Origin: Muricoccus nepalensis
GTDB lineage: Bacteria > Pseudomonadota > Alphaproteobacteria > Acetobacterales > Acetobacteraceae
DNA length: 40,775 nucleotides
Assembly (NCBI RefSeq): GCF_006438825.1
Contig: NZ_RCZP01000018.1
Span: 5,019-45,793, forward strand
Reading direction: 5' to 3'
Shown: in pieces, positions 7,602-16,644 of the stretch
How positions within the stretch are numbered: position 1 is the first letter of the stretch
Layout: each line of letters starts with the position of its first letter
Program-made: the position numbers and the translations under genes
Notes under the pieces: model-generated
Told to the model about the DNA's origin: nothing
The model's database searches: none
What the model saw: only the letters and a program-made list of their open reading frames with translations

Positions 7602-9482
7602 ATGGCGTTGGACACGACCGAGGAGCGGAGCGGGGCGATGGAGGCGGGGAGCGCGGGCGGCGCGCTCCGCCTGCAGCGCGTCCCGCTGGACCGTCCGGCC
7701 GCGCTGCGCGACCTCTACTGGCGGGCCGGGCGCGACGGGCGCCCCGCGCCGGAGGCCGTCGCCCCCGGCGCGCGCGGCGGGCTTCGGGTCGAGGCCGGCG
7801 CGACCGCCGCCTTCGACACCTATTTCGGCGCCTTCTTCGAGCATCACTGGCGGCGGCACACCCCCCTCACGGCCTTCAGCCTGTCGGTCGAGGTCGAGGG
7901 GCGGGCGCGGCTGATGCTCTGGCGCCTGACGACCCACGGGGAGGAGCCGATGCTCCTCCACGACGGCACGGCGGAGGGGCGGGCGGAGATCGCCATCCCC
8001 CAGGACGCCGCGAACTTCCGCCAGGCCGGGATGGTCTGGTTCGAGCTGACCGCGCTGGACGGCCCGGCGGTGCTGCACTCCGCGGAATGGCTCGCGCCCG
8101 GCGCGGCGCCGCGGCCGGTCGGGCTCGCCGTCGTCATCTGCACCTTCAACCGCGAGGACGACCTCGCCAAGGTGCTGGCCGAGGTCGCCGGCGACCCCGA
8201 GCTGCGCGCGGAGGGGAGGGGGCTCGAGCGGGTCTTCGTGGTGAACCAGGGGCGCCCGGGCCTGCTCGGCCACCCGGGGATCGCCCCCCAGGCCGCGCGC
8301 CTCGAGGGCGTGCTGCGCGTGGTGGAGCAGGGGAACTTCGGCGGCGCCGGCGGCTTCGGCCGGGGCCTGCTCGAGGCGCTGGACGATCCCGCGGTCACCC
8401 ACGTCGCCTTCATCGACGACGACGTCCGGCTCGAGCCGGAGAGCCTTCTCCGCATGGCGTCCTTCTTCGCGGTCTCGGAGGGGCAGGAGTGCCTCGGCGG
8501 CCAGATGCTGGACGGCATCCGCCCGACGACCCTCTACGAGGGCGGCGCGATCGTGCGGGACAACTGGGCCGTCCACGCGCTGAGCCACCAGCTCGACCTG
8601 CGCTCGCGCGCGGTGCTGGCGGGGCTGCTGGAGGTGCAGGCCATGCACTACAACGGCTGGTGGTGCTTCGCCTTCCCCAAGCGCCTCGTCGCCGAGCACG
8701 GCATGCCGCTGCCCTGCTTCATCCGGGGCGACGACCTCGAATGGGGCCTGCGCCTGCACGACGCGGGGGTCCCGACCGTGCCGCTGCCGGGGGTGAGCAT
8801 CTGGCACGAGCCCTTCTACATGAAGCGGAACGGCTGGCAGATCTACTACGAGACGCGCAACACCCTCATCTGCGCGGCGCTGCACATGAACTTCGCGCCC
8901 CGGCACGCGGCGACGCAGGTTCTCTCGCAGCTCATGACCTACCTGCTGACCTACCGCTACTACGCGGCGGCGCTGGTGATCCGGGGCGTGGAGGACTTCC
9001 TGCGCGGTCCCGCCATCCTGGACGAGGACCCGGCGGCGCTGCACGCCTCCCTCGGCGAGCTGCGGCTCCTCCACCCCGAGGGGTCGGTGCCGCGGGAGAG
9101 GGTGCTCTGGGACGCCTCGCTGGCCGAGGTGCCGCGGTCGCGCCGCCGGCACGGCACCGCCCTGGTGAAGGCCCTCTGGCGGAACTGGTCGGCGCCCACC
9201 GGCCCCGAGGCGCGGCCCCGCCGGGTGCCGGTGCGCGACCTCATCTGGTACCGGATCCCCGGCTCGGACGCGGTGGCTCTCGAGACCTACTGGGACCGGG
9301 AGCTGCCGGTCTTCCGGCGGGACCGGGCGCGGTTCCGCACCCTTCTCCGCGCGGGCCTGCGCGCCGTGCGGGCGCTCTACCGGGCCGCGCCGGGGCTGCG
9401 CGCCGAGTGGCGGCGGGAGAGGCCGCGGATCACCTCGGTCGCGCATTGGCGCGCCTATCTCGGGCTGCCCCCGCGTGGCTGA
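7602..9482 (+). CDS. GlfT2-like galactofuranosyltransferase (GT2)
   Basis: A 626-residue protein with the GlfT2 layout: an N-terminal beta-rich domain (about 60-165, FDTYFGAFFEHHW), then a GT-A domain. Motifs: VVICTFNREDDLAKV at 177-191, VVNQG at 213-217, NFGGAGGFGRG at 245-255, FIDDDV at 270-275 (the DXD metal site), RGDDLEWGLR at 375-384 (catalytic acidic pair) and IWHEPF at 400-405 (metal-site His). Mycobacterial GlfT2 uses UDP-galactofuranose to build galactan; by analogy this adds Galf or a similar sugar to a surface glycan. UDP-galactopyranose mutase is not in the window. The start is the ATG preceding MALDTTEERS. A GT2 gene follows 27 nt later, suggesting an operon. Confidence 0.85.
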   Translation: MALDTTEERSGAMEAGSAGGALRLQRVPLDRPAALRDLYWRAGRDGRPAPEAVAPGARGGLRVEAGATAAFDTYFGAFFEHHWRRHTPLTAFSLSVEVEGRARLMLWRLTTHGEEPMLLHDGTAEGRAEIAIPQDAANFRQAGMVWFELTALDGPAVLHSAEWLAPGAAPRPVGLAVVICTFNREDDLAKVLAEVAGDPELRAEGRGLERVFVVNQGRPGLLGHPGIAPQAARLEGVLRVVEQGNFGGAGGFGRGLLEALDDPAVTHVAFIDDDVRLEPESLLRMASFFAVSEGQECLGGQMLDGIRPTTLYEGGAIVRDNWAVHALSHQLDLRSRAVLAGLLEVQAMHYNGWWCFAFPKRLVAEHGMPLPCFIRGDDLEWGLRLHDAGVPTVPLPGVSIWHEPFYMKRNGWQIYYETRNTLICAALHMNFAPRHAATQVLSQLMTYLLTYRYYAAALVIRGVEDFLRGPAILDEDPAALHASLGELRLLHPEGSVPRERVLWDASLAEVPRSRRRHGTALVKALWRNWSAPTGPEARPRRVPVRDLIWYRIPGSDAVALETYWDRELPVFRRDRARFRTLLRAGLRAVRALYRAAPGLRAEWRRERPRITSVAHWRAYLGLPPRG

Positions 9483-9509
9483 CGGCGCGGCGGCCGGGAG
9501 GGCGGGGCG

Positions 9510-10508
9510 GTGAAGGTCTCGGTCATCTGCCCGGTCTTCAACACCGGGCCCTCCGTCCTGGCCTCCGCTATCGGGACGGTGCTGGGCCAGGAAGGGGAGC
9601 ACGAGATCCAGCTCGTCCTCGTCAACGACGGCTCGACCGACCCGGCGACGGGGGCGGCCCTTCGGGAGGCCGCGCGCGACGGGCGCGTGCTGGTGGTGGA
9701 CCAGCCCCGCAACGCCGGGCCCTCGGCCGCGCGCTCGGCCGGCATCGCCCGGGCGGCGCATGACTGGATCGGCTTCATCGACTCCGACGACCTCTGGCCG
9801 GCCGGCAAGCTCGACCAGACCGAGGCGGTGCTACGGGAGCGGCCGGACTCGCGCTGGATCGGCGGCGCCTTCACGACGCTGCTGCCCGGCGACCGGACCA
9901 CGCCGAGCCGCCTGCTGACGGAGGACTGCGCGCCCGCCGAGGCCGGCGCCAGCGCCCAGCGCCTAGTGGCGCCGGCCTCCACCCGCGCGCTGGTGGGGGC
10001 CTGGCACCCGCTCGGCTCAAGCCTGTTCCAGAAGGCGCTTCTCGAGGAGGCCGGCGGCTTCGACCCGCGCCTTCTCTACGGCGAGGACTGGCTGCTCTGC
10101 CTGCGCGCCTCCACCCTCGCGCCGATCGACTACGTCGAGGCCCCGACCTATGTCCTGCGGCGGCAGGGGGAGAGCCTCATGCGCTCCCCGCGGCGGCTGT
10201 CGCGCCGGGCGGTGGAGGGAATCGAGGCGGCGCGGCGCGACCCGCTGCTGCGGGCGGCGCGGCGGGAGCTCCGCTGGCAGGCCTACGCCTCCTACAAGGA
10301 CGTGGCCATGAACAACGCGCTGAACGGCCGCCCCGTCCGCGGCCTCGGCTTCGCGCTGCGCGCCCTGATGACCGACCCGCGGGAGTTCGGGGAGTTCTCG
10401 CTCTTCCTCCGCCTGCTCCGCGCCCCCCGCGCGGCGAGGCCAGCGGGCTTCGCGCGCTACAGCACGGGGGAGCAGCTCGAGCTGCAGCGGATCAGCCGGC
10501 TGCGGTAG
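9510..10508 (+). CDS. GT2 family glycosyltransferase
   Basis: A 332-residue GT-A enzyme. MKVSVICPVFNTGPSVLAS starts the fold, VLVNDGSTDP (37-46) contacts the nucleotide, DSDD at 91-94 is the metal motif, and LLYGEDWLLCLRA is the later ED motif typical of this family. The C-terminal 110 residues are arginine-rich helices. It starts with GTG and has GGGAGG upstream. It follows the GlfT2-like gene closely and precedes the flippase, so it probably acts on the same glycan. Sugar specificity cannot be read from sequence. Confidence 0.85.
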   Translation: MKVSVICPVFNTGPSVLASAIGTVLGQEGEHEIQLVLVNDGSTDPATGAALREAARDGRVLVVDQPRNAGPSAARSAGIARAAHDWIGFIDSDDLWPAGKLDQTEAVLRERPDSRWIGGAFTTLLPGDRTTPSRLLTEDCAPAEAGASAQRLVAPASTRALVGAWHPLGSSLFQKALLEEAGGFDPRLLYGEDWLLCLRASTLAPIDYVEAPTYVLRRQGESLMRSPRRLSRRAVEGIEAARRDPLLRAARRELRWQAYASYKDVAMNNALNGRPVRGLGFALRALMTDPREFGEFSLFLRLLRAPRAARPAGFARYSTGEQLELQRISRLR

Positions 10509-10690
10509 CCCAGCCGGCACGGCGCGGGCGGGCGCCGGGCAACAACAAGCCTGTTACTTTCCCTCCGGTCGTTTCGACGCTATCCCCGCCGCACGGGATT
10601 TCCTCTCGGCTCCGAACCGAAGCCGGGCGCGCGCCGGGCCCTGGCTCGCCGGCAGGCCGGGGAGGCCGTGGTCGGAAAGGATGAGCTTCC

Positions 10691-12130
10691 TTGGTCTCCG
10701 TGCGGCGCAGCCTGGCCTGGATGAGTCTCGGCCAGGGCAGCCTCTTTGTCCTTCAGTTCGGCGTCATGGTGGTCGTCGCCCGGTTGCTGACCCCCTACGA
10801 CATGGGCGTCTTCGCGGTGGCCGTGGCGATCGTCGGGCTGCTCTCGACCATCCGCTCCCTCGGCCTGCAGGGCTACATCGTCCGGGCGCCGGACCTGGCC
10901 CCGCCCCTGGTGGCGACCGTTTTCACCATCAACGCGGCGCTCGCGGTCCTCGTCGCCCTGGCGATCGCCGGCCTTGCCCAGCTCGGCGGCGCGCTGCTGG
11001 GCGACCCGAGCGTGCAGCGCCTGCTCCTCGCCATGGTGGTGGTGCCGCTCCTCAACATCTTCGAGATCCTGCCGGGCGCCTATATCGAGCGGCGCGGCGA
11101 CTTCCGCTCCGTCGCGTTCATCAACGTCACGCGCTACGGGACGGCGAACCTGGCGGTGCTGGGCTTTGCCCTCGCCGGGCACAGCTACATGAGCCTTGCC
11201 TACGGGCAGATCATCAGCGCCGTCGTCGCCATGGTGCTGACCAACGCCATCGGCTGGCGCCACGTCTCGCTCCGCCTCGGGCTGGACCAGTGGCGCGAGG
11301 TCACGCGCTATGGCACCCAGATGCTGACGATCTCGGGCGTCAACCTCCTGGCGAACCGCGTCTCGGAGATCGTCCTCGGCCGGGTGCTGGGGCTGGAGGC
11401 GCTCGGCCTCTACACGCGGGCCTCGGGCGTCACGGGCATGCTGTGGGAGAACCTGCACGTCGTCCTCATGCGCGTCCTCTTCGTGGACTTCGCGGAGCAG
11501 CGGCGGCAGGGGCGGTCGCTGCGCGAGCCCTACCTGGGCATCGTCGGGAACCTGACGGCCGTCCTCTGGCCCATGCTGATCGGGCTCGCGGTGGTCTCCG
11601 GCCCGGCGATGACGCTTCTCTACGGGCCGAACTGGACGGCCTCGGCCCTCCCGCTCTCCATCCTCTGCGTCTCCATGGCGCTCTGGGTGCCGATGGCCAT
11701 GACGGGGGAGATCCTGGTGGTGTGCCACGAGACCGCGCGGCAGAGCCGCTACGAGCTCATCCGCGCCCCGGTCGGCCTGCTGCTCTTCACCGCCGGCTGC
11801 TTCGTCAGCATCGTCGCCGCGGCGGCCGCCCGCCTTCTCGAGACGGTCTTCACCATCCTTCTCTACCGCTCCCATGTGGAGCGGCTGACGGAGACGCGCT
11901 GGGCCGACTACGTGCCCATCCTCTCGCGGAGCGGCTTCCTGACGGGGGTCGCGGTGCTGCCGGCCGCGATGGTGATGGCCGCGCATGGCTGGGCCGCGAC
12001 GACCCCCATCGCCCTCGTGGCGACGGCGATCGGCGTCGGCGTCCTCGGATGGCTCGTCACGCTCCGGGCGCTCCGGCACCCGCTCTTCGACGAGGGGATG
12101 CGCCTCCTCGCCCGCTTCCGCCCGGCCTGA
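10691..12130 (+). CDS. Wzx-type oligosaccharide flippase (MATE/MVF superfamily)
   Basis: A 479-residue inner-membrane protein with about 12-14 hydrophobic helices. It begins VSVRRSLAWMSLGQGSLFVLQ and continues VARLLTPYDMGVFAVA, the typical start of polysaccharide-exporting flippases. YGTQMLTISGVNLLANRVSEIVLGR then opens the second half. These proteins move undecaprenyl-linked repeat units across the inner membrane, and its place after four glycosyltransferases fits. The start is a TTG with AAGGA about 9 nt upstream; a GTG at 10700 is the alternative. No polymerase (Wzy) or chain-length regulator is in the window, so the export system is incomplete here. Confidence 0.85.
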   Translation: MVSVRRSLAWMSLGQGSLFVLQFGVMVVVARLLTPYDMGVFAVAVAIVGLLSTIRSLGLQGYIVRAPDLAPPLVATVFTINAALAVLVALAIAGLAQLGGALLGDPSVQRLLLAMVVVPLLNIFEILPGAYIERRGDFRSVAFINVTRYGTANLAVLGFALAGHSYMSLAYGQIISAVVAMVLTNAIGWRHVSLRLGLDQWREVTRYGTQMLTISGVNLLANRVSEIVLGRVLGLEALGLYTRASGVTGMLWENLHVVLMRVLFVDFAEQRRQGRSLREPYLGIVGNLTAVLWPMLIGLAVVSGPAMTLLYGPNWTASALPLSILCVSMALWVPMAMTGEILVVCHETARQSRYELIRAPVGLLLFTAGCFVSIVAAAAARLLETVFTILLYRSHVERLTETRWADYVPILSRSGFLTGVAVLPAAMVMAAHGWAATTPIALVATAIGVGVLGWLVTLRALRHPLFDEGMRLLARFRPA

Positions 12131-12145
12131 GAGGGGCGGCCGCAA

Positions 12146-12178
12146 AAAGGAACGGCCCGCGTCTTCCGACGCGGGCCG
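12146..12178 (-). terminator. Rho-independent terminator of glnA
   Basis: An 11-bp perfect stem (CGGCCCGCGTC and GACGCGGGCCG) with a TTCC loop. On the minus strand it is followed by TTCCTTTTT, so it terminates leftward transcription from glnBA. It also lies just past the convergent flippase gene. Confidence 0.85.
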
Positions 12179-12205
12179 CCCCCGAAGGCCTCGTTGATCC
12201 GGGGA

Positions 12206-13627
12206 TCAGACCGAGTAGTACATCTCGAACTCGACGGGGTGCGGGGTGTGCTCGAACCGGTACACGTCCTGCCACTTCAGCTCGATGTAGCTCTCGATCT
12301 GGTCCTTCGAGAAGACGTCGCCGGTCAGCAGGTACTCGTGGTCGGCCTCGAGGGACTGCAGGGCCTCGCGGAGCGAGCCGCAGACGGTCGGGATGCCCTT
12401 CAGCTCGTCCGGCGGCAGGTCATAGAGGTCCTTGTCCATCGGCTCGCCCGGATGGATCTTGTTCTTGATGCCGTCCAGCCCCGCCATGAGCATGGCGGCG
12501 AAGGCGAGGTAGGGGTTCGCGCCCGGATCCGGGAAGCGGACCTCGACGCGCTTGGCCTTCGGGCTCGTCGCGTAGGGGATGCGGCAGGAGGCGGAGCGGT
12601 TGCGGGCCGAGTAGGCCAGCAGCACGGGGGCCTCGAAGCCCGGGATCAGCCGCTTGTAGGAGTTGGTCAGCGGGTTGGTGAAGGCATTCAGCGACTTCGC
12701 GTGCTTGATGATGCCGCCGATGTACCACAGCGCGTGGTCGGACAGGTCCGCGTAGCCGTTGCCGGCGAAGAGCGGCTTGCCATCCTTCCAGATGGACTGG
12801 TGGACGTGCATGCCCGAGCCGTTGTCGCCGTAGATCGGCTTCGGCATGAAGGTCGCCGTCTTGCCGTAGGAATGGGCGACGTTGTGGATGCAGTACTTGT
12901 AGATCTGCATGTGGTCGGCCTGGGTGATCAGCGGGCCGAACTTGGTGCCGAGCTCGTGCTGGGACTGCGCGACCTCGTGGTGGTGCTTCTCGCCGAGGAC
13001 GCCCATCTCCATCATGGTGGAGAGCATCTCGGCGCGGAGGTCGACCTCGGAGTCCACGGGGTTGACCGGGAAGTAGCCGCCCTTCACGCCGGGGCGGTGG
13101 CCCATGTTCCCCTCGGGGAAGTCCTTCATGGAGGCGCCCGGGCCCTCGCCGCTCTCGAGCTTGTAGTGGCCGTAGTTGCCGCCCGTGCCGAACTTCACGT
13201 CGTCGAACACGAAGAACTCGGCCTCGGGGCCGAAGAAGGCGGTGTCGCCGATGCCGGAGGACTTGAGGTAGGCCTCGGCCTTCTTCGCCGTGCCGCGGGG
13301 GTCACGGGAGTAGAGCTGGCCGGTCGAGGGCTCGATGATGTCGCAGAAGAGGATCAGCTGCGGCTTCGCGCTGAAGGGGTCCATGCACGCGTTCAGCGTG
13401 TCCGGCATGAGGATCATGTCGGACTCGTTGATCGCCTTCCAGCCGGCGATCGACGAGCCGTCGAACATGATGCCCTCGGAAAAGGTGTCCTCCTCGATGG
13501 TGGAGACGTGCTGGGCGGTGTGCTGCCACTTGCCCTTCGGGTCCGTGAACCGGAAGTCCACGTACTCGACGCTGTTCTCCTTGATCATCTCCATCACCTT
13601 GGAGACGCTTTCCTTGTCATTCGCCAT
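12206..13627 (-). CDS. glnA: Glutamine synthetase type I
   Basis: 473 residues, the normal length of GSI. It makes glutamine from glutamate, ammonia and ATP in a cytoplasmic dodecamer. Seen: the beta-grasp start ([17 protein letters not shown]), [39 protein letters not shown] and the adenylylation loop [10 protein letters not shown] with the modifiable tyrosine at residue 402. That Tyr indicates the beta subtype controlled by GlnE, a family inference. It lies about 97 bp downstream of glnB, so nitrogen-sensing and assimilating genes are probably co-transcribed. A good terminator follows. Confidence 0.98.
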   Translation of the reverse strand: MANDKESVSKVMEMIKENSVEYVDFRFTDPKGKWQHTAQHVSTIEEDTFSEGIMFDGSSIAGWKAINESDMILMPDTLNACMDPFSAKPQLILFCDIIEPSTGQLYSRDPRGTAKKAEAYLKSSGIGDTAFFGPEAEFFVFDDVKFGTGGNYGHYKLESGEGPGASMKDFPEGNMGHRPGVKGGYFPVNPVDSEVDLRAEMLSTMMEMGVLGEKHHHEVAQSQHELGTKFGPLITQADHMQIYKYCIHNVAHSYGKTATFMPKPIYGDNGSGMHVHQSIWKDGKPLFAGNGYADLSDHALWYIGGIIKHAKSLNAFTNPLTNSYKRLIPGFEAPVLLAYSARNRSASCRIPYATSPKAKRVEVRFPDPGANPYLAFAAMLMAGLDGIKNKIHPGEPMDKDLYDLPPDELKGIPTVCGSLREALQSLEADHEYLLTGDVFSKDQIESYIELKWQDVYRFEHTPHPVEFEMYYSV

Positions 13628-13724
13628 TGAATGGCCCCTGTTGAGCTGAGCGTTAAACTTGCGGAGGCGTTCCTGCCCCGCCTGGCCCGCCCGCGCCCCC
13701 TCGGGCCAGCGGGCGGGAAAGCTG

Positions 13725-14396
<672 letters not shown>

Positions 14397-15620
14397 ATGA
14401 ACGCCACCGCCAACCCACCGCTGAAGCCCCAGAACGCGCTTCTCTCCTCCACCGGGACCACGGTCTTCACCGTCATGTCGGCGCTGGCCGTGCAGCACGG
14501 GGCGATCAACCTCGGCCAGGGCTTCCCCGACTACGAGGGGCCGGAGCCGGTGCTGCGCGCCGCGGCCGAGGCGCTGCTCGACCACCGCAACCAGTACCCG
14601 CCGCTGACCGGCGTCCCCGAGCTCCGCGGGGCGGTCGCGGAGGCGAACCGCCGCTTCTACGGCCTCGAGATCGACCCGGTGTCGGAGGTGGTGGTCACCT
14701 CCGGCGCGACGGAGGCCATCACCGCCTGCCTCATGGCCGTGCTGGACCCCGGCGACGAGTGCGTGCTGATCGAGCCGCTCTACGACACCTACCTGCCGGT
14801 GGTGCGGATGCTCGGCGCCGTGCCGAAGCTCGTGCGCCTGACGCCGCCGAAGTGGGAGCTGCCGCGGGCGGAGCTGGCCGCCGCCTTCGGGCCGCGGACG
14901 AAGGCGATCCTGCTCAACTCCCCCATGAACCCGGCCGGCAAGGTCTTCACGGCGGCCGAGCTCGCCTTCGTCGCCGACCTCGTGCAGCGCCACGGCGCCT
15001 ACGCGGTCTGCGACGAGGTCTACGAGCACCTGACCTTCGACGGCTGGTCGCACATCCCGCTGATGACCCTGCCGGGGATGCGGGAGCGCTGCATGCGGAT
15101 CGGCAGCGCCGGCAAGACCTTCAGCCTCACGGGCTGGAAGGTCGGCTACATCACCGCCGACAAGTCCCTCGCGCCCAACGTGGCCAAGGCGCACCAGCTG
15201 CTGACCTTCACGACGCCGCCCAACCTGCAGCGGGCGGTCGCGGTCGGGCTGGGGATGGACGACGCCTATTTCGCGGGCCTGTCCACCGCGCTGCAGGCCA
15301 AGCGGGACCGGCTGGCGGCGGGGCTCTCGGCGCTCGGTTTCGGCGTGCTGCCGACCCAGGGCTCCTACTTCGTGACCGCCGACTTCCGCCCGCTGGGCTT
15401 CGCGGGGGACGACGTGGCCTTCTGCCGCCACATCACCGAGGCCGCGAAGGTGACGGCCATCCCGGTCTCGGCCTTCTACGCCGGGGAGGGGGCGCCGACC
15501 CACTACGCCCGCTTCGCCTTCTGCAAGGACGACGCCGTGCTCGACGAGGCGCTCGGCCGCTTGGCCGCCTGGAAGGGCGCGCGGGACGCTTCCGGCGTGG
15601 GCGTGCGCGCGGCCGGCTAA
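14397..15620 (+). CDS. PLP-dependent aminotransferase (class I/II)
   Basis: 407 residues, fold type I. The substrate-side signature INLGQGFPDYEGP (37-49) is typical of the methionine/kynurenine aminotransferase (YbdL/KAT) branch. NQYPPLTGVPELR, TSGATEAITA and ILLNSPMNPAGKV (Asn-Pro) are present. The PLP lysine is Lys240 in SAGKTFSLTGWKVGY, and HYARFAFCKDD carries the carboxylate-binding Arg. The exact amino donor is not determined; methionine, aromatic or N-succinyl-DAP transamination are all possible. It stands alone, divergent from glnB. Confidence 0.85.
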   Translation: MNATANPPLKPQNALLSSTGTTVFTVMSALAVQHGAINLGQGFPDYEGPEPVLRAAAEALLDHRNQYPPLTGVPELRGAVAEANRRFYGLEIDPVSEVVVTSGATEAITACLMAVLDPGDECVLIEPLYDTYLPVVRMLGAVPKLVRLTPPKWELPRAELAAAFGPRTKAILLNSPMNPAGKVFTAAELAFVADLVQRHGAYAVCDEVYEHLTFDGWSHIPLMTLPGMRERCMRIGSAGKTFSLTGWKVGYITADKSLAPNVAKAHQLLTFTTPPNLQRAVAVGLGMDDAYFAGLSTALQAKRDRLAAGLSALGFGVLPTQGSYFVTADFRPLGFAGDDVAFCRHITEAAKVTAIPVSAFYAGEGAPTHYARFAFCKDDAVLDEALGRLAAWKGARDASGVGVRAAG

Positions 15621-15690
15621 CAGCCCGGTTGACGGGGGGGCGTCCGGCACCCTAAACCGCGCGGCCGGCCGAGGACGGCGGCTCCGGCCG

Positions 15691-15709
15691 CCGGAACCCT
15701 CGGTTCCGG
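15691..15709. terminator. Hairpin upstream of tRNA-His
   Basis: CCGGAACC and GGTTCCGG form a perfect 8-bp stem with a CTC loop, preceded by a second small GC hairpin. It may end aminotransferase transcription. No T-run follows, and it lies only 6 nt before the tRNA. Confidence 0.4.
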
Positions 15710-15715
15710 CGATAT

Positions 15716-15791
15716 GGCGGCCTTAGCTCAGTTGGTAGAGCGCCACGTTGTGGTCGTGGATGTCACGGGTTCGAGCCCCGTAGGTCGCCCA
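15716..15791 (+). tRNA. tRNA-His (GTG)
   Basis: The cloverleaf reads clearly. The acceptor stem GCGGCCT pairs with AGGTCGC, the D arm is GCTC-AGTTGGTA-GAGC, and the anticodon arm CCACG-TTGTGGT-CGTGG has anticodon GTG. The T arm is ACGGG-TTCGAGC-CCCGT. An extra G before the acceptor stem (position -1) faces C73, the tRNA-His hallmark. CCA is not fully encoded. There is no integrated element beside it. Confidence 0.95.
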
Positions 15792-15829
15792 TTCCCCTCC
15801 GCCCGGTTTCGGACCCGCGGAGGACCGCC

Positions 15830-16597
15830 TTGCATCTCTCCCTCGACGGCAAGCGCGCCCTGGTCACGGGCGGATCGCGCGGGCTGGGCCTTGCCATGGC
15901 GCGCGCCTTCGCCGCGGCTGGCGCCCGCGTCGCCCTCGCCGCGCGGGAGGAGGGGCCGCTCGCCGAGGCCGCGGCCTCCCTGCCGGGCAGCGTCGCCGTC
16001 TCCGCCGACCTCGCGACCGCGGAAGGCTGCGAGCGCGCCTTCGTCGCCGCCGAGGCGGGGCTGGGCGGCGTCGACATCCTCGTCAACAACGCCGGCACCT
16101 CGCGCCGCGCGCCCTTCGCGGGCCTCACCGACGCCGAGTGGCAGGCGGACCTCGACCTCAAGCTCTTCGCGGCCATCCGCCTCACGCGCCTCGCCTGGCC
16201 GGGCATGGCGGCGCGGCGCTTCGGGCGGGTTTTGAACGTGCTGAACACGGGCGCCAAGGCGCCGCCCGCCGGCGGCGCGCCGACCGCCGTCTCCCGCGCC
16301 GCCGGCCTCGCGCTGACGAAGGTGCTGGCGGGGGAGGGGGCGCCGCTCGGCATCAACGTGAACGCCCTCCTCGTGGGCAAGATCGACAGCGACCAGTGGG
16401 TGCGCCGCCACGCGGCCGACCCCCAGGGGCAGAGCTACGAGGAGTGGATGCGCGACGCGGGCCGCGCCATCCCGATGGGGCGCATGGGCCGGGCGGAGGA
16501 GTTCGCCGCCATGGCGCTCGCCCTCGTCTCGGGGGCGGGCGACTACGTCACGGGCACCGCCATCAACGTCGACGGCGGCCTCTCGCCCGTTCCCTGA
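15830..16597 (+). CDS. SDR-family protein lacking the canonical catalytic tetrad
   Basis: 255 residues with a Rossmann fold: TGGSRGLG (about 14-21) for cofactor binding and LVNNAGTS at about 84-91. The C-terminal VTGTAINVDGGLSPVP is typical of the ketoreductase-like SDRs. The expected YxxxK is replaced: the aligned stretch reads PTAVSRAAGLALTK, so Tyr becomes Thr and Lys becomes Arg. The upstream Ser region reads NVLNTGAKAP. This resembles the BKR-like SDR subgroup that departs from the tetrad. It may bind NAD(P) without classical chemistry. It starts with TTG, supported by GGAGGA 6 nt upstream. Convergent with the amidohydrolase; no clear pathway context. Confidence 0.85.
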   Translation: MHLSLDGKRALVTGGSRGLGLAMARAFAAAGARVALAAREEGPLAEAAASLPGSVAVSADLATAEGCERAFVAAEAGLGGVDILVNNAGTSRRAPFAGLTDAEWQADLDLKLFAAIRLTRLAWPGMAARRFGRVLNVLNTGAKAPPAGGAPTAVSRAAGLALTKVLAGEGAPLGINVNALLVGKIDSDQWVRRHAADPQGQSYEEWMRDAGRAIPMGRMGRAEEFAAMALALVSGAGDYVTGTAINVDGGLSPVP

Positions 16598-16644
16598 AGG
16601 GGGGCGCCCGCCGCCGCAATGCGGGGCAGCGGGCGGGGCGCGGG

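Noticed and set aside
7178-9763. 861-codon frame overlapping the GlfT2-like gene
   Set aside because: The product is an Arg/Gly/Ala-rich shadow in another frame. The frame at 7602-9482 has all the family motifs.
15716-15791. Second integration site at tRNA-His
   Set aside because: No integrase or foreign genes lie beside it; the neighbours look chromosomal.
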